From: Auanema rhodensis
Taxonomy: Eukaryota; Nematoda; Chromadorea; Rhabditida; Rhabditidae
Direction: 5' to 3'
DNA length: 64,000 nucleotides
Assembly: GCA_964057225.1 (NCBI GenBank)
Contig: OZ059894.1
Span: forward strand, 18,258,476-18,322,475
The notes beneath the pieces are model-generated. The model was not told where the DNA came from, did not search any database, and saw only the letters and a list, made by a program, of their open reading frames with translations. The position numbers and the translations under genes are program-made. This document shows, in pieces, positions 10,401 to 23,258 of the stretch; positions within the stretch are counted from its first letter, which is position 1, and every line of letters starts with the position of its first letter.

Positions 10401-12180
10401 CACCTATATCAATAAAAATTTGTTTTCAGTCTAATATGGAAATGGGGAATCTAATTTTGAAAACAGCATCTCTTTATCTTTTACGGGAAGCGAGTTACAT
10501 ACCATGTGCACATCACGTGTACATTTAATTAGCATAAATTAAAGTTCACGTAAATTTCAAAGTCATGGTTACCATGCACCAGTATCAATAAAAATTTGTT
10601 TTTGGACTAATATGGCCATGGGGAATCTAATTTTGAAAACCGCATCTCTTTATCTTTCACGGAAAGCGAGTTACATACCATGTGCACATCACGTGTACAT
10701 TTAATTAGCATAAATTAAAGTTCACGTAAATTTCAAAGTCATGGTTACCATGCACCAGTATCAATAAAAATTTGTTTTTGGACTAATATGGAAATGGGGA
10801 ATCTAATTTTGAAAACCGCATCTCTTTATCTTTTACGGGAAGCGAGTTACATACCATGTGTAAATCACGTGTACATTTAATTAGCATAAATTAAAGTTCA
10901 CGTAAATTTCAAAGTCATGGTTACCATGCACCTATATCAATAAAAATTTGTTTTCAGTCTAATATGGAAATGGGGAATCTAATTTTGAAAACAGCATCTC
11001 TTTATCTTTTACGGGAAGCGAGTTACATACCATGTGCACATCACGTGTACATTTAATTAGCATAAATTAAAGTTCACGTAAATTTCAAAGTCATGGTTAC
11101 CATGCACCAGTATCAATAAAAATTTGTTTTTGGACTAATATGGCCATGGGGAATCTAATTTTGAAAACCGCATCTCTTTATCTTTCACGGAAAGCGAGTT
11201 ACATACCATGTGCACATCACGTGTACATTTAATTAGCATAAATTAAAGTTCACGTAAATTTCAAAGTCATGGTTACCATGCACCAGTATCAATAAAAATT
11301 TGTTTTTGGACTAATATGGCCATAGGGAATCTAATTTTGAAAACGGCATCTCTTCATCTTTGAGTTACATACCATGTGTACATCACGTGTACATTTAATT
11401 AGCATAAATTAAAGTTCACGTAAATTTCAAAGTCATGGTTACCATGCACCAATATCGATAAAAATTTGTTTTTAGACTAATATGGACATGGGGAATCTAA
11501 TTTTGAAAACCGCATCTCTTTATCTTTTACGGGAAGCGAGTTACATACCACGTGTAAATGACGTGTACATTTAATTAGCATAAATTAAAGTTCACGTAAA
11601 TTTCAAAGTCATGGTTACCATGCACCTATATCAAAAAAAATTTGTTTTCAGTCTAATATGGAAATGGGGAATCTAATTTTGAAAACCGCATCTCTTTATC
11701 TTTTACGGGAAGCGAGTTACATACCATGTGCACATCACGTGTACATTTAATTAGCATAAATTAAAGTTCACGTAAATTTCAAAGTCATGGTTACTATGCA
11801 CCAGTATCAATGAAAATTTGTTTTTGGACTAATATGGCCATGGGGAATCTAATTTTCAAAACCCCATCTTTTTATCTATTACGGAGAGCGATTTACATAC
11901 CATTTGTACATCACGTGTACATTTAATTAGCATAAATTAAAGTTCACGTAAATTTCAAAGTCATGGTTACCATGCACCAGTATCAATGAAAATTTGTTTT
12001 TGGACTAATATGGCCATAGGGAATCTAATTTTGAAAACGGCTTCTCTTCATCTTTGAGTTACATACCATGTGTACATCACGTGTACATTTAATTAGCATA
12101 AATTAAAGTTCACGTAATTTTCAAAGTCATGGTTACCATGCGCCTATATCAATAAAAATTTGTTTTTAGTCTAATATGGA
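7464..12180. repeat. 4722-bp tandem duplication, copy 1
   Basis: About 27 monomers recur 4722 bp downstream in the same order. Matching markers are the 166-bp CGGCTTC unit (7735/12457), CACCTGTACATTTGATTAG (8754/13476), TGTGCATATCACG (8922/13644), TTAAAAATCACG (9131/13853) and GCGCC with TTTTCAGTC (10189/14911). This copy has three extra monomers (a 528-bp internal duplication at about 10.25-11.31 kb) and two patches that differ from copy 2 (9549-9646 and 11857-11886). The boundary with copy 2 lies in the chimeric unit 12105-12280. Confidence 0.85.
10256..11312. repeat. 528-bp (3-monomer) tandem duplication
   Basis: Units at 10365 and 10893 share the otherwise rare GAAAACAGC, and 10541 matches 11069. 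The joining unit 10717-10892 is a chimera: its left side (CACCAGTATC, TTTTTGGAC) is of the 11245 type and its right side (GGAAATGG, TTTTACGGG, TGTAAATC) of the 10189 type. The crossover falls between 10782 and 10792. The 12.2-16.3 kb copy has only one set, so this happened after, or was lost since, the larger duplication. Confidence 0.8.
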
Positions 12181-15100
12181 CATGGGGAATCTAATTTTGA
12201 AAACCGCATCTCTTTATCTTTCACGGGAAGCGAGTTACATATCATGTGCACATCACGTGTACATTTAATTAGCATAAATTAAAGTTCACGTAAATTTCAA
12301 AGTCATGGTTACCATGCACCAGTATCAATGAAAATTTGTTTTTGGACTAATATGGCCATAGGGAATCTAATTTTCAAAACCCCATCTTTTTATCTATTAC
12401 GGAGAGCGAGTTACATACCATGTGCCCATCACGTGTACATTTAATTAGCATAAATTAAAGTTCACGTAAATTTCAAAGTCATGGTTACCATGCACCAGTA
12501 TCAATGAAAATTTGTTTTTGGACTAATATGGCCATAGGGAATCTAATTTTGAAAACGGCTTCTCTTCATCTTTGAGTTACATACCATGTGTACATCACGT
12601 GTACATTTAATTAGCATAAATTAAAGTTCACGTAATTTTCAAAGTCATGGTTACCATGCGCCTATATCAATAAAAATTTGTTTTTAGTCTAATATGGACA
12701 TGGGGAATGTAATCATAAAAACCGCATCTCTTTATCTTTCACGGAGAGCGAGTTACATACCATGTGCACATCACGTGTACATTTAATTAGCATAAATTAA
12801 AGTTCACGTAAATTTCAAAGTCATGGTTACCATGCACCAATATCAATAAAAATTTGTTTTTAATCTAATATGGCCATGCGGAATGTAATCATAAAAACCG
12901 CATCTCTTTATCTTTCACGGAGAGCGAGTTACATACCATGTGCACATCACGTGTACATTAAATTAGCATAAATTAAAGTTCACGTAAATTTCAAAGTCAT
13001 GGTTACCATGCACCAGTATCAATGAAAATTTGTTTTTGGACTAATATGGCCATAGGGAATCTAATTTTCAAAACCCCATCTTTTTATCTATTACGGAGAG
13101 CGAGTTACATACCATGTGCCCATCACGTGTACATTTAATTAGCATAAATTAAAGTTCACTTAAATTTCAAAGTCATGGTTACCATGCGCCTATATCAATA
13201 AAAATTTGTTTTTAGTCTAATATGGCCATGGGGAATCTAATTATGAAAACCGCATCTCTTTATCTTTTACGGGAAGCGAGTTACATACCATGTGTAAATC
13301 ACGTGTACATTTAATAAGCATAAATTAAAGTTCACGTAAATTTCAAAGTCATGGTTACCATGCACCAATATCGATAAAAATTTGTTTGTAGACTAATATG
13401 GACATGGGGAATCTAATTTTGAAAACCGCATCTCTTTATCTTTCACGGGAAGCGAGTTGCATACCATGTGCACATCACCTGTACATTTGATTAGCATAAA
13501 TTAAAGTTCACGTAAATTTCAAAGTCATGGTTACCATGCACCAATATCAATAAAAATTTGTTTTAAGACTAATATGGCCATGCGGAATGTAATCATAAAA
13601 ACCGCATCTCTTTATCTTTCACGGAGAGCGAGTTACATACCATGTGCATATCACGTGTACATTTAATTAGCATAAATTAAAGTTCACGTAAATTTCAAAG
13701 TCATGGTTACCATGCACCAATATCAATAAAAATTTGTTTTTAATCTAATATGGCCATGCGGAATGTAATCATAAAAACCGCATCTCTTTATCTTTCACGG
13801 AGAGCGAGTTACATACCATGTGCACATCACGTGTACATTTAATTAGCATAAATTAAAAATCACGTAAATTTCAAAGTCATGGTTACCATGCACCAGTATC
13901 AATGAAAATTTGTTTTTGGACTAATATGGCCATGGGGAATCTAATTTTCAAAACCCCATCTTTTTATCTATTACGGAGAGCGAGTTACATACCATGTGCC
14001 CATCACGTGTACATTTAATTAGCATAAATTAAAGTTCACTTAAATTTCAAAGTCATGGTTACCATGCGCCTATATCAATAAAAATTTGTTTTTAGTCTAA
14101 TATGGCCATGGGGAATCTAATTATGAAAACCGCATCTCTTTATCTTTTACGGGAAGCGAGTTACATACCATGTGTAAATCACGTGTACATTTAATAAGCA
14201 TAAATTAAAGTTCACGTAAATTTCAAAGTCATGGTTACCATGCACCAATATCGATAAAAATTTGTTTTTAGACTAATATGGACATGGGGAATCTAATTTT
14301 GAAAACCGCATCTCTTTATCTTTCACGGGAAGCGAGTTACATATCATGTGCACATCACGTGTACATTTAATTAGCATAAATTAAAGTTCACGTAAATTTC
14401 AAAGTCATGGTTACCATGCACCAATATCAATAAAAATTTGTTTTTAGTCTAATATGGCCATGCGGAATGTAATTATAAAAACCGCATCTCTTTATCTTTC
14501 ACGGAGAGCGAGTTACATACCATGTGCACATCACGTGTACATTTAATTAGCATAAATTAAAGTTCACGTAAATTTCAAAGTCATGGTTACCATGCACCAG
14601 TATCGATGAAAATTTGTTTTTGGACTAATATGGCCATAGGGAATCTAATTTTCAAAACCCCATCTTTTTATCTATTACGGAAAGCGAGTTACATACCATG
14701 TGCCCATCACGTGTACATTTAATTAGCATAAATTAAAGTTCACTTAAATTTCAAAGTCATGGTTACCATGCGCCTATATCAATAAAAATTTGTTTTTAGT
14801 CTAATATGGCCATGGGGAATCTAATTATGAAAACCGCATCTCTTTATCTTTTACGGGAAGCGAGTTACATACCATGTGTAAATCACGTGTACATTTAATT
14901 AGCATAAATTAAAGTTCACGTAAATTTCAAAGTCATGGTTACCATGCGCCTATATCAATAAAAATTTGTTTTCAGTCTAATATGGAAATGGGGAATCTAA
15001 TTTTGAAAACCGCATCTCTTTATCTTTTACGGGAAGCGAGTTACATACCATGTGTAAATCACGTGTACATTTAATTAGCATAAATTAAAGTTCACGTAAA

Positions 15101-16298
15101 TTTCAAAGTCATGGTTACCATGCACCTATATCAATAAAAATTTGTTTTCAGTCTAATATGGAAATGGGGAATCTAATTTTGAAAACAGCATCTCTTTATC
15201 TTTTACGGGAAGCGAGTTACATACCATGTGCACATCACGTGTACATTTAATTAGCATAAATTAAAGTTCACGTAAATTTCAAAGTCATGGTTACCATGCA
15301 CCAGTATCAATAAAAATTTGTTTTTGGACTAATATGGCCATGGGGAATCTAATTTTGAAAACCGCATCTCTTTATCTTTCACGGAAAGCGAGTTACATAC
15401 CATGTGCACATCACGTGTACATTTAATTAGCATAAATTAAAGTTCACGTAAATTTCAAAGTCATGGTTACCATGCACCAGTATCAATAAAAATTTGTTTT
15501 TGGACTAATATGGCCATAGGGAATCTAATTTTGAAAACGGCATCTCTTCATCTTTGAGTTACATACCATGTGTACATCACGTGTACATTTAATTAGCATA
15601 AATTAAAGTTCACGTAAATTTCAAAGTCATGGTTACCATGCACCAATATCGATAAAAATTTGTTTTTAGACTAATATGGACATGGGGAATCTAATTTTGA
15701 AAACCGCATCTCTTTATCTTTTACGGGAAGCGAGTTACATACCACGTGTAAATGACGTGTACATTTAATTAGCATAAATTAAAGTTCACGTAAATTTCAA
15801 AGTCATGGTTACCATGCACCTATATCAAAAAAAATTTGTTTTCAGTCTAATATGGAAATGGGGAATCTAATTTTGAAAACCGCATCTCTTTATCTTTTAC
15901 GGGAAGCGAGTTACATACCATGTGCACATCACGTGTACATTTAATTAGCATAAATTAAAGTTCACGTAAATTTCAAAGTCATGGTTACTATGCACCAGTA
16001 TCAATGAAAATTTGTTTTTGGACTAATATGGCCATGGGGAATCTAATTTTGAAAACCGCGTCTCTTTATCTTTTACGGGAAGCGATTTACATACCATTTG
16101 TACATCACGTGTACATTTAATTAGCATAAATTAAAGTTCACGTAAATTTCAAAGTCATGGTTACCATGCACCAGTATCAATGAAAATTTGTTTTTGGACT
16201 AATATGGCCATAGGGAATCTAATTTTGAAAACGGCTTCTCTTCATCTTTGAGTTACATACCATGTGTACATCACGTGTACATTTAATTAGCATAAATT
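12181..16298. repeat. 4722-bp tandem duplication, copy 2 (shorter by 528 bp)
   Basis: Follows copy 1 at offset 4722 up to about 15.2 kb, and at offset 4194 after it, because the 528-bp triplet is single here. Late markers confirm this: ACCACGTGTAAATGACG (11548/15742), TATCAAAAAAAATTTG (11629/15823) and the 166-bp CGGCTTC unit (11939/16133). The unit at 15957 has GAAAACCGCG and GCGATTTAC, the probable original form of the patched unit at 11763. Confidence 0.83.
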
Positions 16299-19250
16299 AA
16301 AGTTCACGTAATTTTCAAAGTCATGGTTACCATGCGCCTATATCAATAAAAATTTGTTTTTAGTCTAATATGGACATGGGGAATCTAATTTTGAAAACCG
16401 CATCTCTTTATCTTTTACGGGAAGCGAGTTACATACCATGTGCACATCACGTGTACATTTAATTAGCATAAATTAAAGTTCACGTAAATTTCAAAGTCAT
16501 GGTTACCATGCACCAGTATCAATAAAAATTTGTTTTTAGTCTAATATGGACATGGGGAATCTAATTTTGAAAACCGCATCTCTTTATCTTTCACGGGAAG
16601 CGAGTTACATACCATGCGCACATCACGTGTACATTTAATTAGCATAAATTAAAGTTCACGTAAATTTCAAAGTCATGGTTACCATGCACCAGTATCAATA
16701 AAAATTTGTTTTTGGACTAATATGGCCATAGGGAATCTAATTTTGAAAACGGCATCTCTTCATCTTTGAGTTACATACCATGTGTACATCACGTGTACAT
16801 TTAATTAGCATAAATTAAAGTTCACGTAAATTTCAAAGTCATGGTTACCATGCACCAATATCGATAAAAATTTGTTTTTAGACTAATATGGACATGGGGA
16901 ATCTAATTTTGAAAACCGCATCTCTTTATCTTTCACGGGAAGCGAGTTACATACCACGTGTAAATGACGTGTACATTTAATTAGCATAAATTAAAGTTCA
17001 CGTAAATTTCAAAGTCATGGTTACCATGCACCAGTATCAATAAAAATTTGTTTTTGGACTAATATGGCCATAGGGAATCTAATTTTGAAAACGGCATCTC
17101 TTCATCTTTGAGTTACATACCATGTGTACATCACGTGTACATTTAATTAGCATAAATTAAAGTTCACGTAAATTTCAAAGTCATGGTTACCATGCACCAA
17201 TATCGATAAAAATTTGTTTTTAGACTAATATGGACATGGGGAATCTAATTTTGAAAACCGCATCTCTTTATCTTTCACGGGAAGCGAGTTACATACCACG
17301 TGTAAATGACGTGTACATTTAATTAGCATAAATTAAAGTTCACGTAAATTTCAAAGTCATGGTTACCATGCACCTATATCAATAAAAATTTGTTTTCAGT
17401 CTAATATGGAAATGGGGAATCTAATTTTGAAAACCGCATCTCTTTATCGTTTACGGGAAGCGAGTTACATACCATGTGCACATCACGTGTACATTTAATT
17501 AGCATAAATTAAAGTTCACGTAAATTTCAAAGTCATGGTTACTATGCACCAGTATCAATGAAAATTTGTTTTTGGACTAATATGGCCATGGGGAATCTAA
17601 TTTTGAAAACCGCGTCTCTTTATCTTTTACGGGAAGCGATTTACATACCATGTGTACATCACGTGTACATTTAATTAGCATAAATTAAAGTTCACGTAAA
17701 TTTCAAAGTCATGGTTACCATGCACCAGTATCAATGAAAATTTGTTTTTGGACTAATATGGACATGGGGAATCTAATTTTGAAAACCGCATCTCTTTATC
17801 TTTTACGGGAAGCGAGTTACATACCACGTGTAAATGACGTGTACATTTAATTAGCATAAATTAAAGTTCACGTAAATTTCAAAGTCATGGTTACCATGCA
17901 CCTATATCAATAAAAATTTGTTTTCAGTCTAATATGGAAATGGGGAATCTAATTTTGAAAACCGCATCTCTTTATCTTTTACGGGAAGCGAGTTACATAC
18001 CATGTGCACATCACGTGTACATTTAATTAGCATAAATTAAAGTTCACGTAAATTTCAAAGTCATGGTTACCATGCACCAGTATCAATAAAAATTTGTTTT
18101 TGGACTAATATGGCCATGGGGAATCTAATTTTGAAAACCGCATCTCTTTATCTTTCACGGAAAGCGAGTTACATACCATGTGCACATCACGTGTACATTT
18201 AATTAGCATAAATTAAAGTTCACGTAAATTTCAAAGTCATGGTTACCATGCACCAGTATCAATAAAAATTTGTTTTTGGACTAATATGGCCATAGGGAAT
18301 CTAATTTTGAAAACGGCATCTCTTCATCTTTGAGTTACATACCATGTGTACATCACGTGTACATTTAATTAGCATAAATTAAAGTTCACGTAAATTTCAA
18401 AGTCATGGTTACCATGCACCAATATCGATAAAAATTTGTTTTTAGACTAATATGGACATGGGGAATCTAATTTTGAAAACCGCATCTCTTTATCTTTTAC
18501 GGGAAGCGAGTTACATACCACGTGTAAATGACGTGTACATTTAATTAGCATAAATTAAAGTTCACGTAAATTTCAAAGTCATGGTTACCATGCACCTATA
18601 TCAAAAAAAATTTGTTTTCAGTCTAATATGGAAATGGGGAATCTAATTTTGAAAACCGCATCTCTTTATCTTTTACGGGAAGCGAGTTACATACCATGTG
18701 CACATCACGTGTACATTTAATTAGCATAAATTAAAGTTCACGTAAATTTCAAAGTCATGGTTACTATGCACCAGTATCAATGAAAATTTGTTTTTGGACT
18801 AATATGGCCATGGGGAATCTAATTTTGAAAACCGCGTCTCTTTATCTTTTACGGGAAGCGATTTACATACCATTTGTACATCACGTGTACATTTAATTAG
18901 CATAAATTAAAGTTCACGTAAATTTCAAAGTCATGGTTACCATGCACCAGTATCAATGAAAATTTGTTTTTGGACTAATATGGCCATAGGGAATCTAATT
19001 TTGAAAACGGCTTCTCTTCATCTTTGAGTTACATACCATGTGTACATCACGTGTACATTTAATTAGCATAAATTAAAGTTCACGTAATTTTCAAAGTCAT
19101 GGTTACCATGCGCCTATATCAATAAAAATTTGTTTTTAGTCTAATATGGACATGGGGAATCTAATTTTGAAAACCGCATCTCTTTATCTTTTACGGAAAG
19201 CGAGTTGCATACCATGTGCACATCACCTGTACATTTGATTAGCATAAATT
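16299..19250. repeat. Mosaic block with partial copy of 15.4-16.3 kb
   Basis: 18215-19074 repeats 15439-16298 at offset 2776, sharing TATCAAAAAAAATTTG (15823/18599), GAAAACCGCG with ACCATTTGTAC, and the CGGCTTC short unit. In between lie a 342-bp dimer duplication (16651-17334), a related GAAAACCGCG unit at 17511 and a chimera at 17687 (CACCAGTATC with GGACATGG and ACCACGTGTAAATG). Short monomers start at 16651, 16993, 18215 and 18909. Confidence 0.75.
16651..17334. repeat. 342-bp dimer (166+176) in tandem
   Basis: 16651-16992 and 16993-17334 each hold one 166-bp unit followed by one ATATCGATA/GGACATGG unit ending in ACCACGTGTAAATGACG. The CACGTGTAAATG marker falls at 16955 and 17297, exactly 342 bp apart, and I saw no difference between the copies. 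Confidence 0.85.
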
Positions 19251-22026
19251 AAAGTTCACGTAAATTTCAAAGTCATGGTTACCATGCACCTATATCAATA
19301 AAAATTTGTTTTCAGTCTAATATGGAAATGGGGAATCTAATTTTGAAAACCGCATCTCTTTATCTTTTACGGGAAGCGAGTTACATACCATGTGCACATC
19401 ACGTGTACATTTAATTAGCATAAATTAAAGTTCACGTAAATTTCAAAGTCATGGTTACCATGCACCAGTATCAATAAAAATTTGTTTTTGGACTAATATG
19501 GCCATAGGGAATCTAATTTTGAAAACGGCATCTCTTCATCTTTGAGTTACATACCATGTGTACATCACGTGTACATTTAATTAGCATAAATTAAAGTTCA
19601 CGTAAATTTCAAAGTCATGGTTACCATGCACCAATATCGATAAAAATTTGTTTTTAGACTAATATGGACATGGGGAATCTAATTTTGAAAACCGCATCTC
19701 TTTATCTTTTACGGGAAGCGAGTTACATACCACGTGTAAATGACGTGTACATTTAATTAGCATAAATTAAAGTTCACGTAAATTTCAAAGTCATGGTTAC
19801 CATGCACCTATATCAATAAAAATTTGTTTTCAGTCTAATATGGAAATGGGGAATCTAATTTTGAAAACCGCATCTCTTTATCTTTTACGGGAAGCGAGTT
19901 ACATACCATGTGCACATCACGTGTACATTTAATTAGCATAAATTAAAGTTCACGTAAATTTCAAAGTCATGGTTACTATGCACCAGTATCAATGAAAATT
20001 TGTTTTTGGACTAATATGGCCATGGGGAATCTAATTTTGAAAACCGCGTCTCTTTATCTTTTACGGGAAGCGATTTACATACCATGTGTACATCACGTGT
20101 ACATTTAATTAGCATAAATTAAAGTTCACGTAAATTTCAAAGTCATGGTTACCATGCACCAGTATCAATATAAATTTGTTTTTGGACTAATATGGCCATA
20201 GGGAATCTAATTTTGAAAACGGCTTCTCTTCATCTTTGAGTTACATACCATGTGTACATCACGTGTACATTTAATTAGCATAAATTAAAGTTCACGTAAT
20301 TTTCAAAGTCATGGTTACCATGCGCCTATATCAATAAAAATTTGTTTTTAGTCTAATATGGACATGGGGAATCTAATTTTGAAAACCGCATCTCTTTATC
20401 TTTTACGGAAAGCGAGTTGCATACCATGTGCACATCACCTGTACATTTGATTAGCATAAATTAAAGTTCACGTAAATTTCAAAGTCATGGTTACCATGCA
20501 CCAATATCAATAAAAATTTGTTTTAAGACTAATATGGCCATGCGGAATGTAATCATAAAAACCGCATCTCTTTATCTTTCACGGAGAGCGAGTTACATAC
20601 CATGTGCACATCACCTGTACATTTGATTAGCATAAATTAAAGTTCACGTAAATTTCAAAGTCATGGTTACCATGCACCTATATCAATAAAAATTTGTTTT
20701 CAGTCTAATATGGAAATGGGGAATCTAATTTTGAAAACCGCATCTCTTTATCTTTTACGGGAAGCGAGTTACATACCATGTGCACATCACGTGTACATTT
20801 AATTAGCATAAATTAAAGTTCACGTAAATTTCAAAGTCATGGTTACCATGCACCAGTATCAATAAAAATTTGTTTTTGGACTAATATGGCCATAGGGAAT
20901 CTAATTTTGAAAACGGCATCTCTTCATCTTTGAGTTACATACCATGTGTACATCACGTGTACATTTAATTAGCATAAATTAAAGTTCACGTAAATTTCAA
21001 AGTCATGGTTACCATGCACCAATATCGATAAAAATTTGTTTTTAGACTAATATGGACATGGGGAATCTAATTTTGAAAACCGCATCTCTTTATCTTTTAC
21101 GGGAAGCGAGTTACATACCACGTGTAAATGACGTGTACATTTAATTAGCATAAATTAAAGTTCACGTAAATTTCAAAGTCATGGTTACCATGCACCTATA
21201 TCAATAAAAATTTGTTTTCAGTCTAATATGGAAATGGGGAATCTAATTTTGAAAACCGCATCTCTTTATCTTTTACGGGAAGCGAGTTACATACCATGTG
21301 CACATCACGTGTACATTTAATTAGCATAAATTAAAGTTCACGTAAATTTCAAAGTCATGGTTACTATGCACCAGTATCAATGAAAATTTGTTTTTGGACT
21401 AATATGGCCATGGGGAATCTAATTTTGAAAACCGCGTCTCTTTATCTTTTACGGGAAGCGATTTACATACCATGTGTACATCACGTGTACATTTAATTAG
21501 CATAAATTAAAGTTCACGTAAATTTCAAAGTCATGGTTACCATGCACCAGTATCAATATAAATTTGTTTTTGGACTAATATGGCCATAGGGAATCTAATT
21601 TTGAAAACGGCTTCTCTTCATCTTTGAGTTACATACCATGTGTACATCACGTGTACATTTAATTACCATAAATTAAAGTTCACGTAATTTTCAAAGTCAT
21701 GGTTACCATGCGCCTATATCAATAAAAATTTGTTTTTAGTCTAATATGGACATGGGGAATCTAATTTTGAAAACCGCATCTCTTTATCTTTTACGGAAAG
21801 CGAGTTGCATACCATGTGCACATCACCTGTACATTTGATTAGCATAAATTAAAGTTCACGTAAATTTCAAAGTCATGGTTACCATGCACCAATATCAATA
21901 AAAATTTGTTTTAAGACTAATATGGCCATGCGGAATGTAATCATAAAAACCGCATCTCTTTATCTTTCACGGAGAGCGAGTTACATACCATGTGCATATC
22001 ACGTGTACATTTAATTAGCATAAATT
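19251..22026. repeat. 1388-bp (8-monomer) tandem duplication, two copies
   Basis: Copies are 19251-20638 and 20639-22026, each with two 166-bp units (19427, 20121 / 20815, 21509). The private marker TATCAATATAAATTTG occurs at 20163 and 21551 only. The unit 20463-20638 is chimeric: it starts as the TTTTAAGAC/CATGCGG type but ends CACATCACCTG with TTTGATTAG like the unit before copy 1. The crossover lies between 20595 and 20609. The counterpart at 21851 ends CATATCACGTG instead. Confidence 0.85.
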
Positions 22027-23258
22027 AAAGTTCACGTAAATTTCAAAGTCATGGTTACCATGCACCAATATCAATAAAAATTTGTTTTTAATCTAATATG
22101 GCCATGCGGAATGTAATCATAAAAACCGCATCTCTTTATCTTTCACGGAGAGCGAGTTACATACCATGTGCACATCACGTGTACATTTAATTAGCATAAA
22201 TTAAAGTTCACGTAAATTTCAAAGTCATGGTTACCATGCGCCTATATCAATGAAAATTTGTTTTTGGACTAATATGGCCATAGGGAATCTAATTTTCAAA
22301 ACCCCATCTTTTTATCTATTACGGAGAGCGAGTTACATACCATGTGCCCATCACGTGTACATTTAATTAGCATAAATTAAAGTTCACTTAAATTTCAAAG
22401 TCATGGTTACCATGCGCCTATATCAATAAAAATTTGTTTTTAGTCTAATATGGCCATGGGGAATCTAATTATGAAAACCGCATCTCTTTATCTTTTACGG
22501 GAAGCGAGTTACATACCATGTGTAAATCACGTGTACATTTAATAAGCATAAATTAAAGTTCACGTAAATTTCAAAGTCATGGTTACCATGCACCAATATC
22601 AATAAAAATTTGTTTTAAGACTAATATGGCCATGCGGAATGTAATCATAAAAACCGCATCTCTTTATCTTTCACGGAGAGCGAGTTACATACCATGTGCA
22701 TATCACGTGTACATTTAATTAGCATAAATTAAAGTTCACGTAAATTTCAAAGTCATGGTTACCATGCACCAATATCAATAAAAATTTGTTTTTAATCTAA
22801 TATGGCCATGCGGAATGTAATCATAAAAACCGCATCTCTTTATCTTTCACGGAGAGCGAGTTACATACCATGTGCACATCACGTGTACATTTAATTAGCA
22901 TAAATTAAAGTTCACGTAAATTTCAAAGTCATGGTTACCATGCACCAGTATCAATGAAAATTTGTTTTTGGACTAATATGGCCATAGGGAATCTAATTTT
23001 CAAAACCCCATCTTTTTATCTATTACGGAGAGCGAGTTACATACCATGTGCCCATCACGTGTACATTTAATTAGCATAAATTAAAGTTCACTTAAATTTC
23101 AAAGTCATGGTTACCATGCGCCTATATCAATAAAAATTTGTTTTTAGACTAATATGGACATGGGGAATCTAATTTTGAAAACCGCATCTCTTTATCTTTC
23201 ACGGGAAGCGAGTTACATATCATGTGCACATCACGTGTACATTTAATTAGCATAAATT
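21851..23258. repeat. 704-bp (4-monomer) tandem duplication
   Basis: 21851-22554 and 22555-23258: TTTTAAGAC/CATGCGG with GTGCATATC, then TTTAATCTAATATGG, then a TTTTCAAAACCCC unit, then a CACTTAAATTTC/GCGCC unit. The third unit differs on the left (GCGCCTATATC at 22203, CACCAGTATC at 22907), and the fourth on the right (TTATGAAAACC and TGTAAATC at 22379, GGACATGG and CACGGG at 23083), so both were remodelled by exchange. The first two units also match 8781-9132 and 13503-13854. Confidence 0.78.
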
